NCBI RefSeq assembly: GCF_029323795.1
Contig: NZ_CP119758.1
Location: forward strand, 3,968,001 to 4,032,000
Direction: 5' to 3'
From: Zobellia alginiliquefaciens
GTDB taxonomy: Bacteria; Bacteroidota; Bacteroidia; Flavobacteriales; Flavobacteriaceae
DNA length: 64,000 nt
Shown: in pieces, positions 51,460 through 62,400 of the stretch
How the letters are laid out: each line of letters begins with the position of its first letter
Numbering within the stretch: the first letter of the stretch is position 1
Notes under the pieces: generated by a model
Seen by the model: only the letters and a program-made list of their open reading frames with translations
The model's database searches: none
Told to the model about the DNA's origin: nothing
Made by a program: the position numbers and the translations under genes

Positions 51460-54400
51460 TTGAAAGAAAGCACTAAAAATAGTTCGCTATTAAACCGATG
51501 GAAAAACCGGGAGACTAAGGAATCTACGTCATTGCAGATACCTAAGGTGCCTGTTGATGCTCAAATTCCTTTGTCTAGCGGTCAACAGCGTATCTGGTTT
51601 TTACAACAATTATATCCTGATAACCCCTTCTATAATTACTCTGAGGCGCTGACTTTTGAAGGAAAACTGAATGTTGATGTATTAAACAAGAGCCTCAATT
51701 ATATTTTTGAGCATAATCAGGGTCTAAGGTCATATTATCCTACTATTGAAGGTGTTCCCATTCTTAAAGTGGATGATGGTATACCGAACCTTAAGGAGTT
51801 TGATGTGAGTCATTTAACGGAATTTGAAGCAAGGGAAGAGGCTAGTAATCTAATGCACAAGCAATCATCCTTGCCTTTTGATTTGTCCGAACCCGGTTTG
51901 GTGCGTGTATCTTTAATAAAACATACACCAAACAGATTTGTTCTTTTCTTTACCATGCACCATATTATTATAGATGAATGGTCTATTGATGTTTTAAAGC
52001 AACAGTTAGCGAACATATACCTAAAGTTGCTCTCTGATGAATCGTTAGAAGCTGTTTCTGAAACTTTGCAATACTCGGATTATGCCCATTGGGAGCGAAA
52101 TACTCCAATAGATACCAAGCAGTTGGAATATTGGAAGCAAGAACTCTCCGGAGATATTCCTCTCTTGAATTTACAAACCGATAATGTAAGACCTTCAAAA
52201 CCGGCTTTTAGGGGAAAGCAACAGACACTGCATTTAGGTGCAGATTTCTCTGCTAGGGTTTTAAATACTTCCAAGGAAATGGGGACAACACCTTTTGTTT
52301 TCTTGCTCACGGCATATTATCTGTTTTTATATAAGTATACTGGTCAATCGGATATTTTAGTGGGTACGCCTATTGCAAACCGCAGCACAAAATCACTTGA
52401 TAAGGTGCTCGGGTTTTTTATTAATACAGTGGTGTTGAGAAATAGAGTCCATGCGGATGCTATATATTCAGAATTGATTCATGAGGTAAAAAAAAATACG
52501 CTTTCTGCCTTTTCAAACAAAGATGTACCTTTTGATGTTCTCGTGAAGGAATTAAAAGTAGAACGGTCATTGGCCGTGAGTCCGTTTTTTCAGGTGATGT
52601 TCTTGTATCACTCATCTACTGAAACTCCTTCATTTGGAACGGATTTACGTTTAGTAAATGAAGCTGAATTTGACACAGAAGTTTCTAAGTTCGATTTAAC
52701 CTTGTCCATTTCCGAATCTAACGGACTCCTTTCATTAGCTTTTGAATATGACACAGATTTGTTTGAATCTGATACCATTACGCGGTTTCTTCAGCATTAT
52801 AAAATAGTATTGGAGGGAATGATCTCCAATCCTAATGGAAAGGTGGCTAACCTATCCATGATGACCTCGGGAGAAAAAAATATATTGCTTCCTGAGCCAG
52901 CTAAAAGTAATACACATTTTGCATCGTATAAAGCTATTCATCACATTATAGAAGATGTAGCTCAAAAGTTCCCTCAGAATAAAGCATTGACCTTTAACGG
53001 AAGTTCAATAAGCTACCAAGAGTTGAATGCACGAGCAAATACATTCGCTTTTGCCGTTCTTCAAAAAACAAAGAAGCGCAATGAAATGGTAATGCTTTGC
53101 ATGGATAGGTCAATAGAGATGATAGTGGCGCTATTGGGCATCTTAAAAGCGGGTTGTGCCTATCTGCCAATGGATCCCAAATATCCTATGGAAAGGCTGA
53201 ATTTCATCTTGGAAGATGCTAATTGTAACATTGTGGTTACCAATAGCAGTTTAGCAAAAGTTTTTGAAGAAACAAATAAGCATATCATTTTAACTGATAC
53301 GTTGACAACCACTGAATTGCAAAAAGTAATTTTGCCCGATGTGGACGAAAATGATTTAGCTTATGTCATTTATACCTCTGGCAGTAGCGGAAAGCCCAAA
53401 GGCGTACCCATAACTCATAAAAACATAATCAATTCTACAGCGGGGAGATTGGAGTTTTATACGCACGATCCGAGTGCGTTTTTGTTGCTGTCCTCCATCT
53501 CTTTTGATAGTTCAAAGGCCGGAATTTTTTGGACCCTTTGTACAGGGGGGAACCTCATACTTACTGAGAATAGGATTGAACAAGATATTACTAAAATTGA
53601 GAAATTAGTATGGGATCATAAAGTGAGTCATACGCTTATGCTTCCTTCTTTATACGGAGTTATTTTAGAGCATGGGGATCTTTCCAAATTAAAAAGTCTT
53701 CATACGGTAATAGTAGCGGGCGAAGCTTGTGGGCGGAATTTACGAGAGCTCCATTTTAAAAACCTGCCAACTGCAAGTCTATATAATGAATATGGTCCTA
53801 CGGAAGCTACTGTTTGGTGCATCGCACATAAAGTTGAAGCAACTCATGATTCTGAAATCGTTCCTATTGGAAAACCCGTAGCCAATGCAGGGATATACCT
53901 ACTGAATTCGTCCAAAGATATTGTTCCCTTTGGTGCAGTGGGAGAAATATATATTGGTGGAACGGGAGTTTCCAAAGGGTATCTCAATAGAAAGGAACTA
54001 ACGGAAAACGTGTTTTTAGATAACCCCTTTAGAATCGGCTCCAAAATATATAAAACGGGCGATTTAGGGAGGTACAGAAATGACGGTACTATTGAGTTTT
54101 TGGGAAGGGTAGATCAACAAGTTAAAGTTCGTGGATTTAGAATTGAGCTAGATGAAGTGGAGAAAACCATTTTGGAATTTAACACTGTAACAACTGTCGT
54201 AGCAACGGTTGAAGATAACAAACGCTTAATCGCTTACGTTATGGCAAGTGAAAATATTAGAATAGGTGAACTAAAATCAGATTTAAAAGCGAGGTTGCCA
54301 GAATACATGGTGCCTACACAAATCATTCAGGTAAGTGAGTTCCCGCTTTTGCCCAACGGAAAGGTGGACAAGGTGCGTTTAGGAACTGTTCAACCGGTTG

Positions 54401-55482
54401 AACCAGAGCTAAAAGAGAGGACAATTGAACGACCTGCTACGGAATTGGAAAAGAAAATGTTGGCTATTTGGAAAGAAGTTCTTGATTTGTCTGAAATTGG
54501 ACTTCATGAGAATTTCTTTGATATAGGAGGAGATTCTATATTGAGCATACAGGTCATTTCAAAGGCAAAAGCTGTTGATATGCAGCTATCACCTAATCAA
54601 CTATTTGAATGTCAAACGATTTCTGAACTCGTGCGTAATTTGGAATTAAAAAGTGTTAGGGAAGAGGAAATATTGAATGGAACAAAATTCAAACACTTAG
54701 TTCCTATTCGTTCCAAAGGTGCTAAACCACCATTGTTTTGTTTGCATTCTGGTGGAACTCATTTCTTTTACTATAATGAGTTTGCCAACCATTTAAAAGA
54801 AAATAGACCCGTGTATGCGCTACAAGCCTCTGGACATGAAGATCAGCTTACTTTACATAGAAGTGTTCATGAAATGGCGGTCAGTTTCATTCAGGAAATT
54901 AAAAAAGTGCAACCTAATGGACCTTATCACTTTATTGCATATTGCTACAATACGGCAATAGGAATGGAGGTTGTGAGGTTATTGGATGAGTCTTCGGATA
55001 AGCCAAATCTTATTGTTGCGGATACCATGGCGGACTATCTTAGTTTGTTTGCGGCATCCAGGACTAAAGTACGTACAACCGCTTTTTTTGAGCGATTTAA
55101 AAAAAGACCCGTAGATGCTGTCCGTCGTTTGGTTAAGTCAAAACTGATTTACCCCTTCAAAGAAAAATATAAAACGCTGAAGAGTAGCGGAAGCCAAAAA
55201 CTGATTAGAATTCTTCATAACAATCATATTAAATTATATCAAGAATATGAGTGGAAATCTGTAGCGAGCAATATTCGTTTGTTATTGACGGAAAAACCCG
55301 GTAGTGATTTTAATACTCAGGTCATTGGCTCGTGGAAGAAAATGACAACTAAAGAAGTTGTAATTGTCCCGGTTGAAGGGCATCATGATAAGCTTTTTGA
55401 AGATTCAAAAATGGTGCGCAAAACCGCTATTGCCGTAGATGCTTGTATGGTTGAGTTTGAAACTAGTCAGAAAAAAGGTTAA
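51460..55482 (+). CDS. NRPS C-A-PCP-TE, terminal module
   Basis: The 1340-residue protein has a condensation domain (about 35-470; HHIIIDEWS at 167-175), an adenylation domain (about 490-970; YTSGSSGKPKG 638-648, NEYGPTEATVW 776-786, YKTGDLGRY 864-872, GRVDQQVKVRG 882-892, NGKVDK 966-971), a carrier domain (Ser1026 in DIGGDSIL) and a type I thioesterase (about 1078-1335). The pocket reads roughly D-S-A-M-I-A-E-V-W, which I cannot assign. The thioesterase nucleophile elbow is AYCYN with Cys1162 instead of GxSxG; His1308 or 1309 and Asp1188 complete a plausible triad. The start is TTG, as an in-frame TAA lies at 51436-51438 and the first internal ATG is past residue 130. It should accept the intermediate from the other NRPS and release the product. 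Confidence 0.93.
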   Translation: MKESTKNSSLLNRWKNRETKESTSLQIPKVPVDAQIPLSSGQQRIWFLQQLYPDNPFYNYSEALTFEGKLNVDVLNKSLNYIFEHNQGLRSYYPTIEGVPILKVDDGIPNLKEFDVSHLTEFEAREEASNLMHKQSSLPFDLSEPGLVRVSLIKHTPNRFVLFFTMHHIIIDEWSIDVLKQQLANIYLKLLSDESLEAVSETLQYSDYAHWERNTPIDTKQLEYWKQELSGDIPLLNLQTDNVRPSKPAFRGKQQTLHLGADFSARVLNTSKEMGTTPFVFLLTAYYLFLYKYTGQSDILVGTPIANRSTKSLDKVLGFFINTVVLRNRVHADAIYSELIHEVKKNTLSAFSNKDVPFDVLVKELKVERSLAVSPFFQVMFLYHSSTETPSFGTDLRLVNEAEFDTEVSKFDLTLSISESNGLLSLAFEYDTDLFESDTITRFLQHYKIVLEGMISNPNGKVANLSMMTSGEKNILLPEPAKSNTHFASYKAIHHIIEDVAQKFPQNKALTFNGSSISYQELNARANTFAFAVLQKTKKRNEMVMLCMDRSIEMIVALLGILKAGCAYLPMDPKYPMERLNFILEDANCNIVVTNSSLAKVFEETNKHIILTDTLTTTELQKVILPDVDENDLAYVIYTSGSSGKPKGVPITHKNIINSTAGRLEFYTHDPSAFLLLSSISFDSSKAGIFWTLCTGGNLILTENRIEQDITKIEKLVWDHKVSHTLMLPSLYGVILEHGDLSKLKSLHTVIVAGEACGRNLRELHFKNLPTASLYNEYGPTEATVWCIAHKVEATHDSEIVPIGKPVANAGIYLLNSSKDIVPFGAVGEIYIGGTGVSKGYLNRKELTENVFLDNPFRIGSKIYKTGDLGRYRNDGTIEFLGRVDQQVKVRGFRIELDEVEKTILEFNTVTTVVATVEDNKRLIAYVMASENIRIGELKSDLKARLPEYMVPTQIIQVSEFPLLPNGKVDKVRLGTVQPVEPELKERTIERPATELEKKMLAIWKEVLDLSEIGLHENFFDIGGDSILSIQVISKAKAVDMQLSPNQLFECQTISELVRNLELKSVREEEILNGTKFKHLVPIRSKGAKPPLFCLHSGGTHFFYYNEFANHLKENRPVYALQASGHEDQLTLHRSVHEMAVSFIQEIKKVQPNGPYHFIAYCYNTAIGMEVVRLLDESSDKPNLIVADTMADYLSLFAASRTKVRTTAFFERFKKRPVDAVRRLVKSKLIYPFKEKYKTLKSSGSQKLIRILHNNHIKLYQEYEWKSVASNIRLLLTEKPGSDFNTQVIGSWKKMTTKEVVIVPVEGHHDKLFEDSKMVRKTAIAVDACMVEFETSQKKG

Positions 55483-55492
55483 TCCATTCCCT

Positions 55493-56203
55493 ATGAAATT
55501 AACCGAAAACGACGCACATGTCTGGAATTTTAAAGTGAGTGATTTTGATGAAATGGGCACTTATTTAAAATTGCTATCTCTTGATGAAAAAGAAAGGGTT
55601 ACTCGGTTTAAATTTGAAAAAGATAGGAAAACCTACATTTTAGCGAGAGGGTTGTTAAGAGTCTTATCTGGACGCTATTTGAACGTTTCTCCGGAAAAAA
55701 TCCACTTTAAATACAGCGAATATGGAAAACCGGACTATAACCTAGAAACGTCAATTAAGTTTAATGTATCTCATTCGGGAGAACTTATTGTTTTAGTCTT
55801 TGTGAAAAATAGTACCATTGGTATAGATGTTGAAAAAATCAAAACTGATTTTGACGTATTGAAACTAGCAGAAAATTTTTTCTCGTTTAAGGAAATAGAG
55901 ATGTTAAATGATGTGCCCAAAAATGATTTACACAGGGCCTTCTATTGTTGTTGGACCAGAAAAGAATCTTTTATCAAGGCAAAGGGTATTGGTCTTTCTT
56001 TTCCTTTAGCTTCGTTTACAGTCTCTTTGGAGGATGAAAATGCGGAATTGTTACGTACGGATTGGAATCCTCAAGAAAAAAACCAATGGAAGCTGTTTTC
56101 TTTCGGACTGCAGAATGACTATGTGGGTGCTATTACGGTCGCTACTGGAATCCGGTCCGTATTGTACTTCAATCTCGAGGCTTTTCTAACAAAAATGAGC
56201 TAG
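55493..56203 (+). CDS. Sfp-type 4'-phosphopantetheinyl transferase
   Basis: From the ATG at 55493 the protein has 236 residues; the frame is open back to 55439, but that would overlap the NRPS gene. Motifs are FNVSHSGELIVLVF, IGIDVEKIK (Mg-binding Asp/Glu) and WTRKESFIKAKGIGLSFPL, the two hallmark blocks of Sfp-type enzymes. It transfers phosphopantetheine from CoA to the Ser of carrier domains. It begins 10 bp after the NRPS stop and should activate the carrier protein and both NRPS carrier domains of this cluster. Confidence 0.93.
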   Translation: MKLTENDAHVWNFKVSDFDEMGTYLKLLSLDEKERVTRFKFEKDRKTYILARGLLRVLSGRYLNVSPEKIHFKYSEYGKPDYNLETSIKFNVSHSGELIVLVFVKNSTIGIDVEKIKTDFDVLKLAENFFSFKEIEMLNDVPKNDLHRAFYCCWTRKESFIKAKGIGLSFPLASFTVSLEDENAELLRTDWNPQEKNQWKLFSFGLQNDYVGAITVATGIRSVLYFNLEAFLTKMS

Positions 56204-56409
56204 AAATCCATCCCGCCATTTGTCGATGGAGCATATCTACACCGTTTGTCGTTAAGTGTTGTTGGTTAGACGATTATCATACTTTAAGTCTGTAAAGCGC
56301 GTAAAAATATTCTATTTTTATTCTACCCCCCAACAAACAATTTAAAGTTACCAACACTGCTTTTCCTGTACGAGCGAAAGCAGCTCAATTATTTTTGCCA
56401 GACCAAACC

Positions 56410-59400
56410 ATGAGAAATACTAGCATCTTTTGCCGTAAAGTTCCAAGTGTAAAAAAAACCGTTCTATACCTTTTTCTATGTCGTCAGTTTAGAAATGTTG
56501 TATGGCTCTTATTCTTGCTGTTGGGAACAAATGAGTTAAAAGCTCAGCTGCCGACCGATTTTCAAAAGGTGGAGCTGTTGACAGGTCTTTCAAACGCTAC
56601 AACAATGCAGTTCGCGCCGGACGGCCGCATTTTTATCTTAGATCGTTTCGGTGAAGTCAAAATCTATCATACGGATACCCAACTTTCTGTATCGTCGGGT
56701 GTATTACCTGTATTTCATGAGTTTGAAGATGGATTGTTAGGTATCGCTTTCGACCCCAATTTTCTTGACAACGACTATATTTATTTACACTATTCCGTAT
56801 TTTCATCCTCTACAAACCGAGTATCCCGCTTTACCATGAATGGTGATATTCTTGATGTGGATTCGGAGGTAACGTTGCTAGAATGGCCGGTACAGCGTGT
56901 ATTTAGCTTTCATGCAGGTGGCGATATGGCTTTCGATTCGCAAGGCAATTTATATATAGCTACCGGAGACAATACGGATCATGGTAATTATGGGGCATTA
57001 AGCGAAACCAATCCTACAAAAAGTGCTGAAAAAAGCTCTTCAAATACAAATGATTACCGTGGAAAAATACTTAGAATAACTCCTCAAACAAACGGTACAT
57101 ATACCGTACCCAGCGGAAACCTTTTTCCAAATGGTGTAGGTGGCAAACCGGAAATTTATGTTATGGGAGCCAGAAATCCATATCGGATTTTTGTCGATAA
57201 GACCAATACGGACTGGCTTTTTTGGGGAGAAGTCGGTCCTGATGCAAATTCGTCAAGTTCTTTGGGTCCAGAAGGTATGGATGAAATGAATCTGGTCAAA
57301 TCAGCAGGCAATTATGGCTGGCCTTATTTTTCGGGTAAAAACGAAGCCTATCAAATCTCCTATGCTAGTACACCTTATTATAACAATCAGAACGCTCCGC
57401 AGAATATTTCTACATGGAATACTGGTTCTGTTGCCCTGCCTCCTGCCCAGCCATCATGGCTTGAGTTTTTTCACAAAAGTTATTTTGCAGGACCAAGATA
57501 CTACTATGATGGTACGTTGAGCGATCCACAAAGGCTTCCAGTCGAGTTGGATGAAGTTTTTTTCTATTACGATTTTAATACCAGTAAGATATGGGCAGTA
57601 CAAATGGACGCTAATGGGACTATTTTAAGCAATGATCAATTAGCGCCCTCTGTGTTTCCCAAGTCTTCAAATGGTTTTATAGATATGGAAATTGGCCCGG
57701 ACGGTCATATGTACATTTTGGCTTATGGCACAGGCTGTTGCCCTGACAACAGCGGTACCGGAAAGCTTCTTCGCATAGACTATACAGGCGAAGTCTCCAA
57801 TTCTCCACCGAAGGTAGTTCTCAATGCCAATGTCACGAGCGGTTCTCTACCATTGAGCGTGGAATTTTCCAGTGCTGGCACCGTGGACCCCAATGGAGAT
57901 TCCCCGTTAGCATATGCCTGGGATTTTCAGTCCGACGGAACAGTAGATTCAACTCAAGAAAACCCTACATTCACTTTCACTTCTCCAGGGACTTTCAATG
58001 TGCAGCTTAAAGTCGACGATGGAAATGGAGGTATAGGGGTTAAAAATAGTACGATTCACGCGGGTAACAATGCGGCAACATTCACTTTTAATTCACCACC
58101 TGACGGCGGATTTATGGCTTGGGACGATGACATCGATTTCGACCTAACCGTAAGTGATATAGAAGATGGTAGTACATCAAGTGGAATCGCTTGTAGTGAT
58201 GTGTCTCTAGTTCCCTCCTTAGGACACCTCAATCATTTTCATGATGGCGTAACAATCAATGGATGCCCCAAAATATTGACTCTAGATCCCGGCTCCCACG
58301 ATACTAACGGGGAAATGGATATTTTTTATGTGCTGAATGCAAACTATACGGATGAAGGAGGACTAACTTCTTTTGATCAATTGAAACTCTACCCGAAGCG
58401 TATGGAAGCGGAGTTCTTTTCAGAAGCAAGTGATGTACTTAAAATCTCAAATACAGATGCTTCTGGTGGAGGCAGTGAAGCCATTCGTGCTGATCATGGA
58501 GGCTATATTGTTTTTGAGGATAGAAATCTTTTAAATATCGATGCAATACGATATAGAATATCGGCCGCCGCTATCGGAGGTACTATAGAGTTTAGGACAG
58601 GTGGCGTTACCGGGCCACTTTTGGCAACCACTAACATACCAGTAACGGGAAGCACCAATAACTGGGTCGACGTTGAATCTACCTTTACCGATCCAGGAGG
58701 GAAAAACAATATCTATTTTGTTTTCAAGAACAATCCTGGGCAGCAGAATATTTTTGATATCAACTATATAGAGTTTATAGGCTCCGGGGTTTCTATTGAC
58801 AATTCCCCACCTGAGGTAGTAGCCGTAAGTCAAGTTAATGCAACTGAATTAGGTGTTGAATTTTCCGAATATATCACCAAAGATTCCGCAGAAAACTTGG
58901 CCAATTATTCCATAGACAACGGCATTACAGTTACGGCAGCTGTACTGCAGGCTGATAATAGAACGGTAATGCTCACTCATTCACAACTGGGAGCGGGTAC
59001 GACATATAGTCTTTCAATAGGCAATGTTGAGAATAATGTTGGTTTGGCCGTTATAACGAATAGTTACCCCATATCCATTTTTGATCCTGTTCGCATCAAT
59101 GTAGGCGGGCCATCATTAACTTTTGATGGAAATACTTTTCTAGGGGATCAAAACGCGAATGGTGGGAAGCTTTTTAGTAATGACATAGCGATTGCCAATA
59201 CCTCCAACGACGAGCTCTATCAGACTGAACGTTTCCAAACGTTTTCTTATGATATTCCGTTACCTATTCCCGGCACGTATGATATTCGTTTGCATTTTGC
59301 TGAGCTCTATTTTGGTGTAGGTAGCGTCTCTGGCGGACCGGGATCGAGGGTTTTTAACGTTACGATAGAAGGCAATCCGGTATTGACCGATTTTGATATT

Positions 59401-62400
59401 TTGGAAGAGACCACGCCGGCAACTGCAATAATAAAGGATTTTGACAATGTTTCAATTACAGACGGGGTTGCTAATATTCAGTTTCTTTCAGTAATTGAAA
59501 ACCCTAAAGTTTCTGCCATTGAGATATTACCGGCAGATGCATTTACGATTGCACCAACCATAGTTATCAATTCACCTACCAATGGTGCATCGGTAAACCA
59601 ACCGTTCGATATAGCTTTTACCGTACAAAATTGGGAAATTTCTGAAGGAAGTACCCACATGCATTATTATATAGACGATGTGATGGTGGGCCCGCATTAC
59701 AGTTACGGGCCACTTACCATTAATGACCTAAGCCTTGGTAACCATACCATAAAATTGGAGCTTTATGAAGCCGGTCATGTACCTACGGGTATATTCGATG
59801 AAGTTACGGTCAACGTCAGTGATCAAAATGTGTGCGGCAATACACCCTTTCCAGACCAATGGCAGGTACATGAATTGGAAAGTAACGAATTGCCTTATCG
59901 CTCGGTCTATATCCTTCCACAGGAAGATTTGGACGGTGACGGCCTAAAGGATATTGTAACGGGAGCTTGGTGGTATAAAAATCCGGGTTCTGCATCAGGT
60001 AATTGGGAGCGGAAAACAATTGGCAATTCATTTAATAATATGGCTCATATCCACGATTTTGACAATGACGGTGATATGGATATGTTGGGTACAACCGGTG
60101 CTTACACAGGTTCAGATTTGGTTTGGGCGCAAAATGATGGTACGGGCAATTTTACTATACATAACAACATTCCCGCAGGAAACACAAATTATAGTGAGCC
60201 CTTTTTGGCGGGTATTTCCGGTGGCATTTTTCAAAATGGAGGCCCATATCAGATGGCAATCAACTGGAACGGTGCGGAGTCTACGGGATCCCCTGTACAA
60301 ATGTTGAGTGTTCCCGTTGACCCGGTCAATACGACATGGCCACTTGTTGATATCAGTCCCGATTCCCTTGGGGAGGATATACAAAAGGGCGATATTGATG
60401 GTGATGGCGACCTCGATCTGTTTCAGTCGAGCAATTGGTTACGTAATGAGGGCAATGGTAACTGGACAACGATTGCTACTGGAATTTCATATGTAACCAC
60501 ACCCGATAGGGCCCAATTGGCCGATTTTGATGGTGATGGTGATTTGGATGCCGTTGTAGGTCAACTAAGTTTGGGAACAAGCTCATCGGAGAAGACTGAG
60601 TTCGCCTGGTTTGAAGCACCTGCAGATCCAACACAACCATGGACGAAGCGTATTTTGGCTACGGATATCAACGGAAGTTTGAGTGTCGTAGTTTCCGATA
60701 TTGACTTTGACGGGGATGAGGATATTGTGGTAGGAGAGTGGAAAGGAAACAACCGATTACTGACTTTCGAGAATGATCTTTGTAATTCCGGTACTTGGAT
60801 TACCCATACCATCAATGCCGGAGGCACCGGTTTTGACCATCACGATGGGGCACAGGTAGTAGACATTGACAATGATGGTGATTTGGATATTGTTTCGATA
60901 GGATGGGATAATATCGTGCCGAGGATTTTTGAGAACAAAAGTACGGTGAGTAATAGTGTGCCAATTGTCAATGCAGGTGATGACCGGGAAATTAACTTGC
61001 CTACTTCTGAATTAACCTTGAACGGTTCGGGCAATGACCCTGATGGCGGTCCGATTACTTTTCTATGGACCCAACAAAATGGACCTAACACGGCCACATT
61101 GACCAATTTCGACACCGCCGATCTAACGGCATCCAATTTGGTGGCGGGGAACTATACCTTCCGATTAACGGTAACGGACGATGAGAACGATAACTCTTTT
61201 GATGAAGTAACCGTAACCGTAGTTCCCGAGTCAACTGAAGGAGGGTTCACACTGCGTATCAATACCGGCGGTTCTCAGTCCACCTTTAATGGCGAAGAAT
61301 TCATAGACGATCAATATTTTAATACAGGAAGTACACTTGACAGGCCTCAAACAGGATTATCGCAGCCTTACCGTAGCATACGTTATAGCCGTTCGCAAAC
61401 TATGAATTACGACCTGCCGGTTCCCAATGGAGCATACACTGTGAGATTACATTTTGCCGAAACCTGGTTTGGGGCTACGGGAGGTGGTGAAGGAGCAGTA
61501 GGAAATAGAGTGTTCGACGTACGCATGGAAAATGAGTTGGTAGAAGATAACCTGGATGTATTTGCCGAAGTGGGAGCAGAGAAACCTTTGGTAAAGACGC
61601 ATACCGCATATGTAAACGACGGCATGCTTAATATTGACTTTTCTTCACTAGCTGCAGATGGAGGCAGTCGGCATCCGATAATCAACGCTATTGAAGTGAT
61701 TGGTAGCGGAAGTCCCTCGGCACCACCTGTGGCGGAGGCTGGAAACAATCAGACAATTACACTTCCTTCTACTACAAGCGTCACTTTCAATGGTTCGGGA
61801 CATGATCCTGATGGCGGTCCGGTTACATTTTTATGGACGCAGGTCAGTGGCCCCAATCTAGCAACATTAAGCGATGAAAATACAGCGAACCTTACCGCAA
61901 CAGGGCTTTTAGCAGGAAATTACGTATTTCGATTGACGGTCACTGACCAAGATAACGAAACGACATACGATGAGGTTACCCTTACGGCACAATCAAGCGG
62001 TGGTGGGCAGTCACCCATTGTCAGTGCAGGAGAGAACCAAAATATCAACTTGCCTACCGCTAACATCACCCTAAACGGTTCAGGCAGCGACCCCGACGGT
62101 GGTACGGTTACTTTTCAATGGACGCAGGTCAGTGGCCCCAATTCAGCTTCATTAAGCGATGAAAACACAGCGAACCTTTCCGTAGCAGGACTTTTAGCGG
62201 GTAACTACGTATTTCGATTAACGGTCACCGACGAAAATAATGATACAGTATCTGATGAGGTAGCCCTTACTGTAGAGTCAAGCTCACCTATTGTTGATGC
62301 AGGAGGGAATCGGAATATCAACTTACCTACCTCTAACATCACCCTGAACGGTTCGGGCAGCGACCCAGATGGTGGTACGGTTACTTATCAATGGACGCAA

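Noticed and set aside
53400-53830. Substrate of the terminal NRPS adenylation domain
   Set aside because: The pocket reads roughly D-S-A-M-I-A-E-V-W, which I cannot match confidently to a known amino acid.
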